This document shows, piece after piece, positions 36,641 through 45,695 of a stretch of DNA of 64,000 nucleotides. Position numbers and translations under genes: made by a program. Numbering within the stretch: the stretch's first letter is position 1; each line of letters starts with the position of its first letter. The stretch spans positions 868,001 through 932,000 of the forward strand of contig CAWEOP010000003.1 of NCBI GenBank assembly GCA_963810755.1. The letters run 5' to 3'. This stretch comes from FEN-1219 sp963810755 (GTDB taxonomy: Bacteria > Pseudomonadota > Gammaproteobacteria > Steroidobacterales > Rariloculaceae). The notes beneath the pieces are model-generated. The model was not told where the DNA came from, did not search any database, and was given only the letters and a program-made list of their open reading frames with translations.

Positions 36641-38332
36641 GCGGATCGGCCCGCCTGCGCGTGCTCGCCGTCCTCGCGGCCGGCGCGCTCGGCGCCGTCG
36701 TCGTCGGAGCGCCGCGGCCTTCGCACGCCCAGGACACCGTGCTGCAGGCGAGCGTCGATCGGCCGGTCGTGCGCGACAACGAATCGTTCACCTACACGAT
36801 TCGCGCCGAAGGCGCGGTGCGCGGCGAGCCCGAGCTCGCGCCGCTCAAGGAGCAGTTCGACGTGCTCGGCAGCGCCAGCGAGAAGCGCGTCGGGATCATC
36901 AACGGCCGCACGTCGCAGGTGACGACGTGGACGTATCAACTGATGCCGAAGGCCGCCGGCGAGTTCGAGCTGCCGCCGGTGCGTATCGATGCGGCGCAGA
37001 CGAATCCCGTTCGCTTGCGCGTCACGGCTCCCGATACGTCGAGCAAGGCGCCGTCCGACATCTTCATGGAGCTCGACGCGCAGCCGTCGACCGTGTATGC
37101 GCAGTCCCAGGTGATTTTCACGTTGCGGCTCTTCGTCGGCGTCGCGACGGGCCGTGCGACGCTGACGCAGCCCGAGGTCACGGGCGGCGAAGCGATCGTC
37201 GAGAAGCTCGGCGAGGACGCCACCTATCAAACGGAGCGCGCCGGGCGCGCGTTCCTCGTGCGGGAACGCCGCTACGCCGTGTTCCCGCAAGCGGCGGGCA
37301 CGCTGACGATTGGGCCCGCCACGTTCGAGGCGATGGTGATTCCCGATCGCGGCTTTTCGCGAGTCGGGCGTTTCCGCTCGGGATCGATCGACGTGCAAGT
37401 GCAGCCCGCGGTGCCGCCGCCCCCAGAGTTTCCCGACGCCGCGTGGCTGCCCGCGCAGCGCGTGACGCTCACCGATAAGTGGAACGACGAGTCGAGCGAT
37501 CTGCCGGTCGGCATCCCGCGCACGCGCGAGGTTGCGATCGAGGCGGACGGCCTGCTCGAGACGCAGCTGCCGGAGCTCACGCTCCCCGAGCAGCCCGGTA
37601 TCCGGCAGTACGCGGATCAACCGGAGCTCGTGCGCGAGATCACGCCGCAGGGTTTCAAGGCGGCGCGGCGCGTGAGCATGGCCGTCATTGCGCAGAAGCC
37701 CGGAGACGTCGCACTCCCGAAGATCGAGCTGCCGTGGTTCAACGTGGCGACCCAAGGCTGGGAGGTGGCCTCTCTGCCGGAGCGCACGCTGCGCGTCACG
37801 CCGAGCAGCGAGGTCGCGCCAGCGGCGCCGGAGCCCGACGTCGCGACGGCGGCGGCGCCGGCCGGCGCACCCGCGAGCGGCGCGTGGCCTGCGGTGAGCG
37901 CCCTGTTAGCGCTCGGTTGGGCCGTTACGGCGCTGCTCTGGTGGCGCTCGTCGCGGGCGGGCGGCGGTGGCGCGCCGCGTACGCGCAGTGCGCGCGCCGG
38001 ATTCCGGGGAGCGCAAACCGGACGAACGCAGAGCGCTGCGCGAAGTCGAGGCCGCGTGCGCCGCGAACGACGCGGACGCCGCGCGGCGCGGGCTGCTCGA
38101 GTGGGCCGCCGCGCGGTTTCCGGCCGCGCCGCCGCGCAGCCTCGGCGCGCTCGCATCCGAGCTAAGCGGTGCGCCTGCGCGGGAGATTCTCGATCTCGAA
38201 GCGCACATCTACAGTGCAGCGCCCGGTCAGTGGGATGGGCGGGCTTTGCGGGGTGCGCTCGCAGACCTCGACGCAAGTCGCAATTCCGCAAATCAGCAAA
38301 CGGAAGAGCCGCTGCTGCCGCTCTACCGCTGA
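36634..38332 (+). CDS. BatD-like protein, C-terminus displaced by a one-base frameshift
   Basis: The gene overlaps the BatB/C stop by 7 bp. It has a signal peptide (VLAVLAAGALGAVVVGAPRPSHAQ), then repeated Ig-like domains (VLQASVDRPVVRDNESFTYTI, MPKAAGEFELPPVRI, VFPQAAGTLTIGPATF) and a membrane helix (about 430-450). The cytosolic tail is found one frame over: LREVEAACAANDADAARRGLLEWAAARFP, SLGALASEL, EILDLEAHIYS, WDGRALRGAL, ending at 38332. The switch lies between 37951 and 37985, within GGGCGGGCGGCGG-type runs. As written, the first frame continues to 38385 in a basic, non-homologous tail. Confidence 0.85.
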
Positions 38333-38464
38333 GCCGGCGAGGCGCGGAGCTCCGCGGGCGTTCAGCTTTCGCCTCGCGATTGTGAATTGCGTTAGGGAAT
38401 TCCCGCTGGTTCGCGGGCATTCTTCCAGAACTCGGGAGGACCTGGCCCGCCGCTTCTTCGACTT

Positions 38465-39685
38465 ATGGACTTGAACAAGCTCGACACGGACAGTCTCGGC
38501 TCGCCGTACGCCGATCAGCTGAAGCGCGGATTCGCGAAGCTGCGCTTCGCGGGTCTTCTCGAAAAGGATTTCCGCGACTTCTACGTGCAGCAGAACTTGC
38601 CGCGCGCGCGACTCTCGGGGTTGATCGCCCTGATACTCGTTCTCGCGGTGACGTGCATCGATCTCGTGCTCGGCGCCGCGACGGGTGCCGAGCTCAACAC
38701 CCTGCGGCTCGGCGTCCTCTGCCCGCTCGTTGCGGTAATCGCCATCGCGATCTCGCTGCCCACGGCGCGGCGCTATTACACGGAGGTCGCGTCGGTCGGC
38801 GTCACGCTGATCGGCTTCGTCGTCACCTACATCGCGCACCTGGCGGCACTCCAGGGAGCGTCCTACGTGCTCGCGGGGCTCGTGCTCGTGATCCTCTACG
38901 CGTGCCTGTTCCTCGGCCTGCTCTTCAACCTCGCGATCGGCATCGCAACGCTGCTCGTGCTCACGCACTTCGTGATGGGTGTCGTGCTCGAGTTGCCGCT
39001 CAATCAGCTCTATTACATGACGGCGATCCTGGGTGCCGCCGCCGTGATCGGCGGTATCTCGACGTACAACCTCGAGCACGCGCTACGAACGAATTTTCTC
39101 GAGACGCGCCTCCTGAACACGCTCGCGGAGCGCGACGGTCTCACCGGCCTCTACAATCGCCGCATCTTCGACGAGTACATCGGCCGCGTGTGGCGGCAAT
39201 CGCAGCGCGAAGACGTGGCGCTCGAGATCATCTTCATCGATATCGACTACTTCAAGATCTACAACGACCTGCACGGCCATCAGGCGGGCGACGACTGCCT
39301 GAAGAAGGTCGCGACGAGCATCGCGCGCTGCGCGAAGCGGCCTTTCGACTTTCTCGCGCGTTACGGCGGCGAGGAGTTCGTGCTGGTGCTCTATGGGCCG
39401 CCCGACGACTATGCGCGCAGCCTGCCGGAGCAAATCCGCTGCGACGTGATGGACCTGCTGATCCCGCACGCGGGCTCGGAAGCGGCGAAGTACGTGACCG
39501 TCAGCGTCGGCGTGGCGCTCGCGCGCGCGGGCTCGACGCGCAGCCTGAACGGGGCGATCCAGACCGCCGACGAAGCGATGTATCAGGCGAAGCGCGAAGG
39601 CCGCAACCGCGTCGTGTTCAAGGACACGAACGACTCGGAAGTCGAGACCGGCAATTTCCGCGTCGTCTATCGCGAGCGCGGCTAG
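38465..39685 (+). CDS. Membrane-bound GGDEF diguanylate cyclase
   Basis: The protein has 406 residues. Six hydrophobic helices (between about 50 and 205) act as a membrane sensor, probably an MASE-like module. The GGDEF domain spans about 225-385 with GGEEF at 301-305 and an I-site RPFD at 292-295, five residues ahead, so c-di-GMP product inhibition is expected. DGLTGLYNRR and IFIDIDYFKIYNDLHGHQAGD supply the metal and nucleotide ligands. There is no clear Shine-Dalgarno sequence before the ATG at 38465. It is a single gene, transcribed from BatD toward a convergent glyoxalase gene. Confidence 0.92.
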   Translation: MDLNKLDTDSLGSPYADQLKRGFAKLRFAGLLEKDFRDFYVQQNLPRARLSGLIALILVLAVTCIDLVLGAATGAELNTLRLGVLCPLVAVIAIAISLPTARRYYTEVASVGVTLIGFVVTYIAHLAALQGASYVLAGLVLVILYACLFLGLLFNLAIGIATLLVLTHFVMGVVLELPLNQLYYMTAILGAAAVIGGISTYNLEHALRTNFLETRLLNTLAERDGLTGLYNRRIFDEYIGRVWRQSQREDVALEIIFIDIDYFKIYNDLHGHQAGDDCLKKVATSIARCAKRPFDFLARYGGEEFVLVLYGPPDDYARSLPEQIRCDVMDLLIPHAGSEAAKYVTVSVGVALARAGSTRSLNGAIQTADEAMYQAKREGRNRVVFKDTNDSEVETGNFRVVYRERG

Positions 39686-39695
39686 CGGCGCAGCC

Positions 39696-40115
39696 TCACC
39701 AAGCTCCGGTATTCGGCATCGAGGACCACGGCTCCGCCTTCGGCAGCGGATCGCCTTTCTGCAGCAGCTCCACCGAGATGTTGTCGGGTGAGCGCACGAA
39801 CGCCATCTTGCCGTCGCGCGGCGGCCGGTTGATCGTGACGCCCTCGGCCATGAGCTTCTTGCAGGTGGCGTAGATGTCGTCGACCTCGTACGCCACGTGC
39901 CCGAAATTGCGCCCGCCCGTGTACTCCTGCGGGTCCCAGTTGTAGGTGAGCTCGATCGCGCAGTCCTCCTGACCCTCGGGCGCGACGAACACGAGCGTGA
40001 AGCGGCCGGCCTCGTGGTCCATGCGCCGCACTTGCTTGAGGCCGAGCTTGCGGCAGTAGAAATCGAGAGAGTCTTCCAGGTTGCTCACGCGAACCATTGT
40101 GTGCAGGTAGCGCAC
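39696..40115 (-). CDS. Lactoylglutathione lyase-like VOC protein (glyoxalase I type)
   Basis: The 139-residue protein starts MRYLHTMVRVSNLEDSLDFYCRKLGL, with His5 as first metal ligand. The CAIELTYNWDPQEYTGGRNFGHVAYEVDDIY segment gives the Glu and the second His, and ISVELLQKGDPLP ends with the last Glu. This is the GloA pattern with all four metal ligands. The enzyme would turn the methylglyoxal-glutathione hemithioacetal into S-D-lactoylglutathione. It is a single gene convergent with the diguanylate cyclase and divergent from the alpha/beta hydrolase. Confidence 0.9.
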   Translation of the reverse strand: MRYLHTMVRVSNLEDSLDFYCRKLGLKQVRRMDHEAGRFTLVFVAPEGQEDCAIELTYNWDPQEYTGGRNFGHVAYEVDDIYATCKKLMAEGVTINRPPRDGKMAFVRSPDNISVELLQKGDPLPKAEPWSSMPNTGAW

Positions 40116-40184
40116 GACCTATTCTCCTTCGCACGTCGTAGGCAGCGAATATAGCGCGTCATCAACAACGCACGCATCATCTTC

Positions 40185-41057
40185 GTGCCCGGCTTGAAGC
40201 CGAAGCCGCACCCCGAAGTCTATGGGCCGCAGCTCGTGCGCGTGCTGCAAGCGGGTCTCGCGCAGTCGCGGCCGACTGCGGCGCAGTGGCTCGCCGCGCA
40301 CCCCCATGCATTCGTCGTCGTCGCGTGGACGCACTTGTTCTACGGAACGTACCGCGACATCGCGCTCGATCTACCCGGCATCGAACGGCTGCTCGCGCAC
40401 CAGGCGCCGTCGGAGCAGGATCGCCGCGAGCTCGAGTCGTGGCCACGGCGCTTGATGCGCGTCGCGCACATCGTCGGCGATGCGCTGCCCGTGCTCGGAC
40501 GCCGGATCGCGCAGCCCGGGACTCGTTCCCAGATGCACGAGGCCACTCGTTACCTGCGTGATCGCGACGGTATCGGCACGGCGGTCCGCGCGCTCGTGCG
40601 CGCGGAGCTCGACGCGGCGTGGGCGGCCGGCGCCCGCGTCCTGCTGCTCGGCCACAGCCTGGGCTCGGTGATCGCGTACGACACGCTGTGGGAGCTTTCG
40701 CACGAAGGCAGAGCGGAGCGCGTCGATCTGTTTCTCACGATGGGCAGCCCGCTCGCGACGCGCTTCATCCGCCGGCGAATGCGCGGAGCCGGCCTGGCGG
40801 GTCCGGTCGCGTACCCATGGGGTATCCGCCGCTGGGTGAACCTATCGGCGCGCGGCGACACGACCGCGCTGCAGCCGCGTCTGAAGCCCTCCTTCCACGA
40901 AATGCTCGATCTTGGGCTCACGGAGTCGATCGAGGACCACGTCGATCTCGAGAACTACTTTCGCGGCAGCCTCGGTCTGAACGCTCACGAGGCCTACGGC
41001 TATCTCGCGCAGCCCACCGCGGCCGAAGTGATCGGCGACTGGCTAGAGCGCACCTGA
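40185..41057 (+). CDS. Alpha/beta-hydrolase, uncertain start
   Basis: The product has at least 290 residues. The nucleophile elbow is LLLGHSLGSVIAYDTLWE, followed by DLFLTMGSPLATRFIRRR, WVNLSARGDTTA and a late DHVDLENYF that may supply the catalytic His. The GTG at 40185 begins inside what looks like the first strand: the codons just upstream in frame read NNARIIF before VPGLKPKP, and they start after the TAG at 40152. No ATG, GTG or TTG exists in that span, so a non-standard start such as ATC at 40161, or a small sequence error, is possible. The substrate is unknown. Confidence 0.78.
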   Translation: MPGLKPKPHPEVYGPQLVRVLQAGLAQSRPTAAQWLAAHPHAFVVVAWTHLFYGTYRDIALDLPGIERLLAHQAPSEQDRRELESWPRRLMRVAHIVGDALPVLGRRIAQPGTRSQMHEATRYLRDRDGIGTAVRALVRAELDAAWAAGARVLLLGHSLGSVIAYDTLWELSHEGRAERVDLFLTMGSPLATRFIRRRMRGAGLAGPVAYPWGIRRWVNLSARGDTTALQPRLKPSFHEMLDLGLTESIEDHVDLENYFRGSLGLNAHEAYGYLAQPTAAEVIGDWLERT

Positions 41058-41067
41058 CCCGCGGTCG

Positions 41068-42537
41068 CTACTGCGCCGACTCGAGCTGCGGCTCGATGAT
41101 GACGTCGATGCGCCGATTCCGTTCGCGTCCCTGGCCCGTGTCGTTGTTCGCGATCGGCTGCGTCTCGCCGTATCCGACCGCGCTGAGCCGCACTGCCTGC
41201 ATGCCAAGACTGCCGCTGAGATAGGCGCTGATCGCCTCGGCGCGCCTGCGCGACAGCGCTAGGTTCCCATCGTCGCTGCCGTACGAATCCGTGTGCCCCT
41301 CGATCACGACCTGCGACCGCGGGAAAACGTCCGCCGCCTGCTGCAGCTTCTGCAGGAGCGGCCGTTGTGCGGCCGTGACGTCGGACCCGCCGCTCGGAAA
41401 CGTGAGCCCCACGAGCCGGATGATCATGCGGTTGCCCTCGCGCGAGACGCGCGCCTCGTCGCGCTGGAACAGGTTCTCGACTGTCGCGAACTGCTCGCGG
41501 ATCCGCGCCTCGGATTCGAGCCGCTGCACCAGCGTGACGCGCTCCTGCGAGACGCCGCCGAGCTGCGCGTCGAGATTGCGGATCTCTTCCTCGAGCTCCC
41601 CTACACGCGTACGGCTATCCGCGAGGTCGACCTCGGACTGTGAGGCCCGCTCGCGCAGGCCCTCGATGTAGGTGGTGAGATCCCTCACGACGGGATCCGT
41701 GCCCTCGTCGAGCTGCACGACCTTGTCGGCCGCGGCTCCCACCTGAACCAACGGTTCCTCGTAGGACAAGATGATGTCCTCGAGCGAACGATCCTCGTCG
41801 CGCATCGCGCCGAGAACCTTCGCGAGGTAGATCGCATGACGCGCCTCGTAGTTGGCTTGCTGTGCGAGGCTGCGCGGCAAATCGGTGTCGTACCGGTTCT
41901 CGTTGAGCTCGCGCTCGGCCTGCTCGAGCAATGCGCGCGCCTTTTCGTAGGTCTTCGGCGCGACGCGCGCGACGCGCGCCTGATCGGCTTCGGCGAGCAA
42001 CGCGCGAGTCTGGCTAAGGTATTGAGCCTTGATCGCCGTGAGCTCCGCGTCGCGATAGAGCGCTTCCGCTTCGTCCGCGCGGCTCCGCGCGCCGCGGATG
42101 TCGCCGGTCTCGAGCCGGCGCGCGGCCGAGTCGAAGCGCTCCGCAGCGTCGGCCCAGAGCTGTGCGGCGAACGTCGCCGCATCCGCCTTGCTCGCGTCGG
42201 CTCGCGTCTTGATGAGCGACGCGAGCGTCACGTTCGCGATTTCCGCGGCGCCCTTCGCCTCTTTGAATGCCATCGTCGCAGTCGCGAGCGCGTCGCGAAT
42301 CCGCTCCATGTTGCGGCCGCGAGCGAGGTCGGATTCGGCCGTCATGTACGCTTCAGAGCCGCGTCCGAAAGTCGCGGGCGCGAGCAGCTCGGCATTGGCG
42401 GCCCGCGCCGCGGCGAGCGCCTGGTCCGCTTCCACGAACAGCGTCGCGCGCAGGTCCGCTTGAGCGAAAGCAAATGAGGTAAGCGCAAGCGCGAGCAGCG
42501 CCGTCGCCGTTGCGGAAAACGATCGTTGTTTGGCCAT
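41068..42537 (-). CDS. OmpA-family outer membrane protein with long helical periplasmic region
   Basis: The 489-residue protein has a signal peptide (SATATALLALALTSFAFA) and about 330 residues of helical, Ala/Glu-rich repeats, including coiled coil near 260-330. The C-terminal OmpA domain has FPSGGSDVTAAQRPLLQKLQQAA, VVIEGHTDSYGSDDGNLALSRRRAEAISAYL and GYGETQPIANNDTGQGRERNRRIDV, the peptidoglycan-binding Asp and Arg motifs. There is no beta-barrel domain in front, so it is better described as a lipidless OmpA/MotB-type anchor than a porin. It is divergent from a small conserved gene. Confidence 0.9.
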   Translation of the reverse strand: MAKQRSFSATATALLALALTSFAFAQADLRATLFVEADQALAAARAANAELLAPATFGRGSEAYMTAESDLARGRNMERIRDALATATMAFKEAKGAAEIANVTLASLIKTRADASKADAATFAAQLWADAAERFDSAARRLETGDIRGARSRADEAEALYRDAELTAIKAQYLSQTRALLAEADQARVARVAPKTYEKARALLEQAERELNENRYDTDLPRSLAQQANYEARHAIYLAKVLGAMRDEDRSLEDIILSYEEPLVQVGAAADKVVQLDEGTDPVVRDLTTYIEGLRERASQSEVDLADSRTRVGELEEEIRNLDAQLGGVSQERVTLVQRLESEARIREQFATVENLFQRDEARVSREGNRMIIRLVGLTFPSGGSDVTAAQRPLLQKLQQAADVFPRSQVVIEGHTDSYGSDDGNLALSRRRAEAISAYLSGSLGMQAVRLSAVGYGETQPIANNDTGQGRERNRRIDVIIEPQLESAQ

Positions 42538-42719
42538 GCGCGCGCGACTCCAAAGCGTTCGTTCCTCTATAAGCTGCTCAGAAAATATGTCAAGAGGCGC
42601 GAGTTTTCGTGCTCGCGCGAGCAGCCGAGACCGTTTTACAAAAGTGCCAAATAGTGCCGCCGCGAACTGTGCAATTAATCACAGACGATGCGACACCCCC
42701 GACCTAGACTCTCGTACCC

Positions 42720-42920
42720 ATGGGCGTCAAGTATTACACGCACTTCGTGCTGACCGGAGAAGCCGCGGAAGGGTCCGATCAGGAGTTCAGCGGAGTCGTG
42801 GAAGTGAATCAGCCGACCGAGACGCGCTACGAGACCAAAGACATCGAGGCGCTGCTCGCACGAAATTTCGACTTGCGGTCTGGAGATGTTCGATTGATCA
42901 ATTGGGCGAGGTTGCAATAG
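42720..42920 (+). CDS. Small conserved hypothetical protein (66 aa)
   Basis: This protein begins MGVKYYTHFVLTGEAAEG and continues EFSGVVEVNQPTETRYETKDIEALLARNFDL, ending IINWARLQ-like with LINWARLQ. The composition is that of a folded cytosolic protein and the codon use matches the neighbours. No Shine-Dalgarno sequence is seen before the ATG; a TAGACT hexamer lies 9 bases upstream, so a nearly leaderless mRNA is possible. An intrinsic terminator follows 51 bp after the stop, supporting an independent gene. I do not recognise its function. Confidence 0.7.
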   Translation: MGVKYYTHFVLTGEAAEGSDQEFSGVVEVNQPTETRYETKDIEALLARNFDLRSGDVRLINWARLQ

Positions 42921-42971
42921 CGCCGCGCCGGCCATCGATCCAGGTTTCTTAACGTTTTCCCCCTGTGACTC

Positions 42972-42999
42972 GCCCGGCCTCGTGCCGGGCATTTTTTTT
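42972..42999 (+). terminator. Rho-independent terminator of the small protein gene
   Basis: GCCCGGC (42972-42978) pairs with GCCGGGC (42984-42990) around a CTCGT loop. It is followed by A and eight T residues. The last T belongs to the stop codon of the convergent greB gene, so the two genes share this border. Confidence 0.93.
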
Positions 43000-43517
43000 C
43001 ACACCTCGGATTTCGCGGCGGGTTGGTAGCGCACCCCGATGATCGCATAGCTCGCCTCGCCCTCCGGCGTGCGCACGACGATGTCCGCGGCGATGCCCTT
43101 GCCGAGCACGGCGCGCCCGAGCGGCGAATCCATGCTGATGTTGCCGGCAGCGAAGCCCGCCTCGTCGGGACCTACCAACCGATACTCTTTCCGAGCGCCG
43201 GCGTCGTCACACAGCTCGAACCACGCTCCGAAGTAGATCTTGCTGGTGTCGGTGGGCTGCTGATCGACGACGTGAATCCCCGTGAGCCGCTTACGCAAGA
43301 ACCGGACGCGGCGGTCGATCTCGGCGAGCTGCTTCTTGCCGTAGATGTATTCCGCGTTCTCCGAACGGTCGCCCTGAGCGGCCGCCTCGGACACGGATTT
43401 CGTCACCGCCGGACGCTTCACGCGCCAGAGATCGTCGAGCTCGCGCCGCAGCGCGGCGGCCCCTTCGGGTGTGATGTACTTCGAGCTCTCGGGACGCGGC
43501 GGGCGATAGCGGGCCAT
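42999..43517 (-). CDS. greB: Transcription elongation factor GreB
   Basis: The 172-residue protein starts MARYRPPRPESSKYITPEGAAALRREL, the usual GreB start. The N-terminal coiled coil carries QGDRSENAEYIYGKKQLAEIDRRVRFL, with the acidic tip (GDRSENAEY) that enters the RNA polymerase secondary channel to stimulate cleavage of backtracked RNA. The C-terminal FKBP-like domain includes YRLVGPDEAGFAAGNISMDSPLGRAVLGK. It is divergent from lipA with a 47-bp gap. No oddities are seen. Confidence 0.95.
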   Translation of the reverse strand: MARYRPPRPESSKYITPEGAAALRRELDDLWRVKRPAVTKSVSEAAAQGDRSENAEYIYGKKQLAEIDRRVRFLRKRLTGIHVVDQQPTDTSKIYFGAWFELCDDAGARKEYRLVGPDEAGFAAGNISMDSPLGRAVLGKGIAADIVVRTPEGEASYAIIGVRYQPAAKSEV

Positions 43518-43564
43518 AACACTCGGGTTCCAAACAGTGCGATACTCGGGCGCGTCGATACGGA

Positions 43565-44575
43565 ATGTTAGCAGGCAGGATGGACGAGTTCCGCGGCATC
43601 CGCGTCATCACGACCGGCTCCAAATACCAAACCGAGCACGGCTTCACGGCGATCAAGAACGGAGTCAAGGCGCGCGAGGATCGGCGCGTGACGCCGAGCG
43701 AGCCGAAGCCGCCTTGGTTGAAAGCGCGATTGCCGAGCGGCGAGCGTTTCGAGAATTTGCGCGCGACGGTGCGCGCGCACCGGCTCGCCACCGTGTGCGA
43801 AGAATCGATCTGCCCGAACATCGGCGAGTGCTGGAACAACGGTACGGCGACGCTGATGCTCATGGGCGCCGTCTGCACGCGCGCCTGTCAGTTTTGCGCG
43901 GTCGACACCGGCAACCCGCGCGGCTGGCTCGACCCCGAGGAGATCCAGAACTCGGCCCGCACCGTCGAGCTGATGAATCTCAAATACGTCGTGCTCACGT
44001 CCGTCGACCGTGACGATCTGCCGGACGGTGGCGCGGCGCATTACGCAGCTTGCGTTCGCGCGATCAAGGAAAGGTGTCCGGAGACCGCCGTCGAGGCGCT
44101 CACGCCCGACTTTTCGGGGAGTCTCGCGGACATCGAGACCGTCGTCGCGTCCGGGCTCGACGTGTTCGCGCAGAACGTCGAGACGGTGAAGCGGCTCACG
44201 AGCCGTGTGCGCGACGCGCGTGCAGGTTATGGGCAGACGCTGTCCGTCCTCGCGCACGCGAAGCGCTTCCGGCCGAAGGTTCTCACGAAGACCAGCCTCA
44301 TGCTCGGGCTCGGCGAGACCGAGGACGAGATCCTCGAGGCGCTAGACGATCTCAAGCGCAGCGCGGTCGACATCGTGACGTTCGGCCAGTACCTGCGGCC
44401 GACGCCGAATCACTTGCCCGTCGAGCGCTACGTCACGCCGCAGGAATTCGAGCAGTACCGCGAGTGGGGGCTCGGCAGCGGCTTCCTCGAGGTGGTCGCG
44501 GGACCGCTCGTGCGCTCGAGCTACCGCGCGGACCGCGTGTTCGAGAGAAACAACGTGGGTCTCTCGACGGAGTGA
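43565..44575 (+). CDS. lipA: Lipoyl synthase
   Basis: The 336-residue radical SAM enzyme inserts two sulfur atoms into octanoyl groups on lipoyl domains. It has the auxiliary cluster cysteines 78, 83 and 89 in VCEESICPNIGEC and the radical SAM cysteines 104, 108 and 111 in CTRACQFC. GWLDPEE, LTSVDRDDLPDGGA, TSLMLGLGET and the C-terminal SSYRAD with its conserved Ser are present. No lipB gene is adjacent. The ATG at 43565 or that at 43580 (better spaced from AGCAGG) could be used. Its stop overlaps the sohB start (GTGA). Confidence 0.97.
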   Translation: MLAGRMDEFRGIRVITTGSKYQTEHGFTAIKNGVKAREDRRVTPSEPKPPWLKARLPSGERFENLRATVRAHRLATVCEESICPNIGECWNNGTATLMLMGAVCTRACQFCAVDTGNPRGWLDPEEIQNSARTVELMNLKYVVLTSVDRDDLPDGGAAHYAACVRAIKERCPETAVEALTPDFSGSLADIETVVASGLDVFAQNVETVKRLTSRVRDARAGYGQTLSVLAHAKRFRPKVLTKTSLMLGLGETEDEILEALDDLKRSAVDIVTFGQYLRPTPNHLPVERYVTPQEFEQYREWGLGSGFLEVVAGPLVRSSYRADRVFERNNVGLSTE

Positions 44576-45555
44576 GCGAGTTCCTGTCGTCGTACGGCCT
44601 GTTCTTGGCCGAGCTCGCGACGCTTGCGGCGCTCGTCGCCGTCGTCGTGGTGCTGATCGTGGCGAATCGGCGCGGCGGTCATCCCGAAGGGCTGAACATC
44701 GAGCATCTGAACCGCCGGTTCGAGGATTCGGCCGACGCGTTGAAGCGCGCGATGGCCGGCAAGGCGCGCTCGAAAAAGGAAGCGAAGGCGCAGAAGAAGG
44801 AACGCAAGCGCGCGGAGCGCGAGCGAGCGAAGCAGGCCGCGCCGCGGCCGCGCCTGTTCGTGCTCGATTTCAAGGGCGACATCCGCGCGAGCGCCGGAGC
44901 ATCGCTGCGTGAGGAAGTGTCCGCGATCTTGAGCGTCGCGACGGACCAGGATCAAGTCCTGCTGCGGCTCGAAAATCCCGGCGGCACCGTGCACGAGCAC
45001 GGCTTCGCCGCCTCGCAGCTCGTGCGCATCAGGCAACGCGGTCTGCGCCTCCTGGTTTCCGTGGACAAGGTCGCCGCGAGCGGCGGCTACCTCATGGCAT
45101 GCGTCGCGGATCACGTGATGGCCGCCCCGTTCGCGATCGTAGGCTCGATCGGTGTGGTTGCGCAGCTGCCCAACTTCCACCGCCTGCTCGAGGAGAAAGG
45201 CGTCGACTTCGAGCAGCTCACGGCGGGACGCTACAAGCGCACGCTCTCGATGTTCGGCAAGAACACGGAAGAGGGCCGCGAAAAGCTGCAGCAAGAAATC
45301 GAAGACGTGCACGAGCTGTTCAAGAACCAGATCCGCGAGCATCGGCCTCAAGTGGACGTCGAGCGCGTCGCCACCGGCGAGCATTGGTACGGCGTTCGTG
45401 CGCTCGAGCTCAAGCTCGTCGACGAGATTCGCACGAGCGATGACTTCCTGCTCGAAGCCGCGAAGGAGCGTGATCTCTACCGCCTTTCGTTCCGCCGGCG
45501 CCGTCCGCTCGCGGAGAGGGTGCTCGGCGGCGCCGAGAGCTTGCTGTCGCGCTGA
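44572..45555 (+). CDS. sohB: Inner membrane serine protease SohB
   Basis: The 327-residue protein starts with GTG at 44572 inside the lipA stop. An N-terminal membrane helix (about 11-31) is followed by a highly charged linker (KARSKKEAKAQKKERKRAERERAK) and a S49 peptidase domain. The catalytic Ser170 is in KVAASGGYLMACVAD and Lys222 in AGRYKRTLSMFGK, as in SppA/SohB dyads. LRLENPGGTVHEHG and GSIGVVAQ complete the fold. The enzyme degrades signal peptides or membrane proteins at the periplasmic face. The overlap with lipA indicates cotranslation, not a shared pathway. Confidence 0.92.
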   Translation: MSEFLSSYGLFLAELATLAALVAVVVVLIVANRRGGHPEGLNIEHLNRRFEDSADALKRAMAGKARSKKEAKAQKKERKRAERERAKQAAPRPRLFVLDFKGDIRASAGASLREEVSAILSVATDQDQVLLRLENPGGTVHEHGFAASQLVRIRQRGLRLLVSVDKVAASGGYLMACVADHVMAAPFAIVGSIGVVAQLPNFHRLLEEKGVDFEQLTAGRYKRTLSMFGKNTEEGREKLQQEIEDVHELFKNQIREHRPQVDVERVATGEHWYGVRALELKLVDEIRTSDDFLLEAAKERDLYRLSFRRRRPLAERVLGGAESLLSR

Positions 45556-45695
45556 GCCCCCGCATCGCCCGCGCATCGCGGACTAATCCGCCCAGGTAAT
45601 CCGACTAGGCGCTTATGTCCAAGTTACGCCCCGCGGTCTGAGCGGCTCGGCATACTGCGTGGCAGAACCGAGCATCCGCTAACAACAAGAAACGA

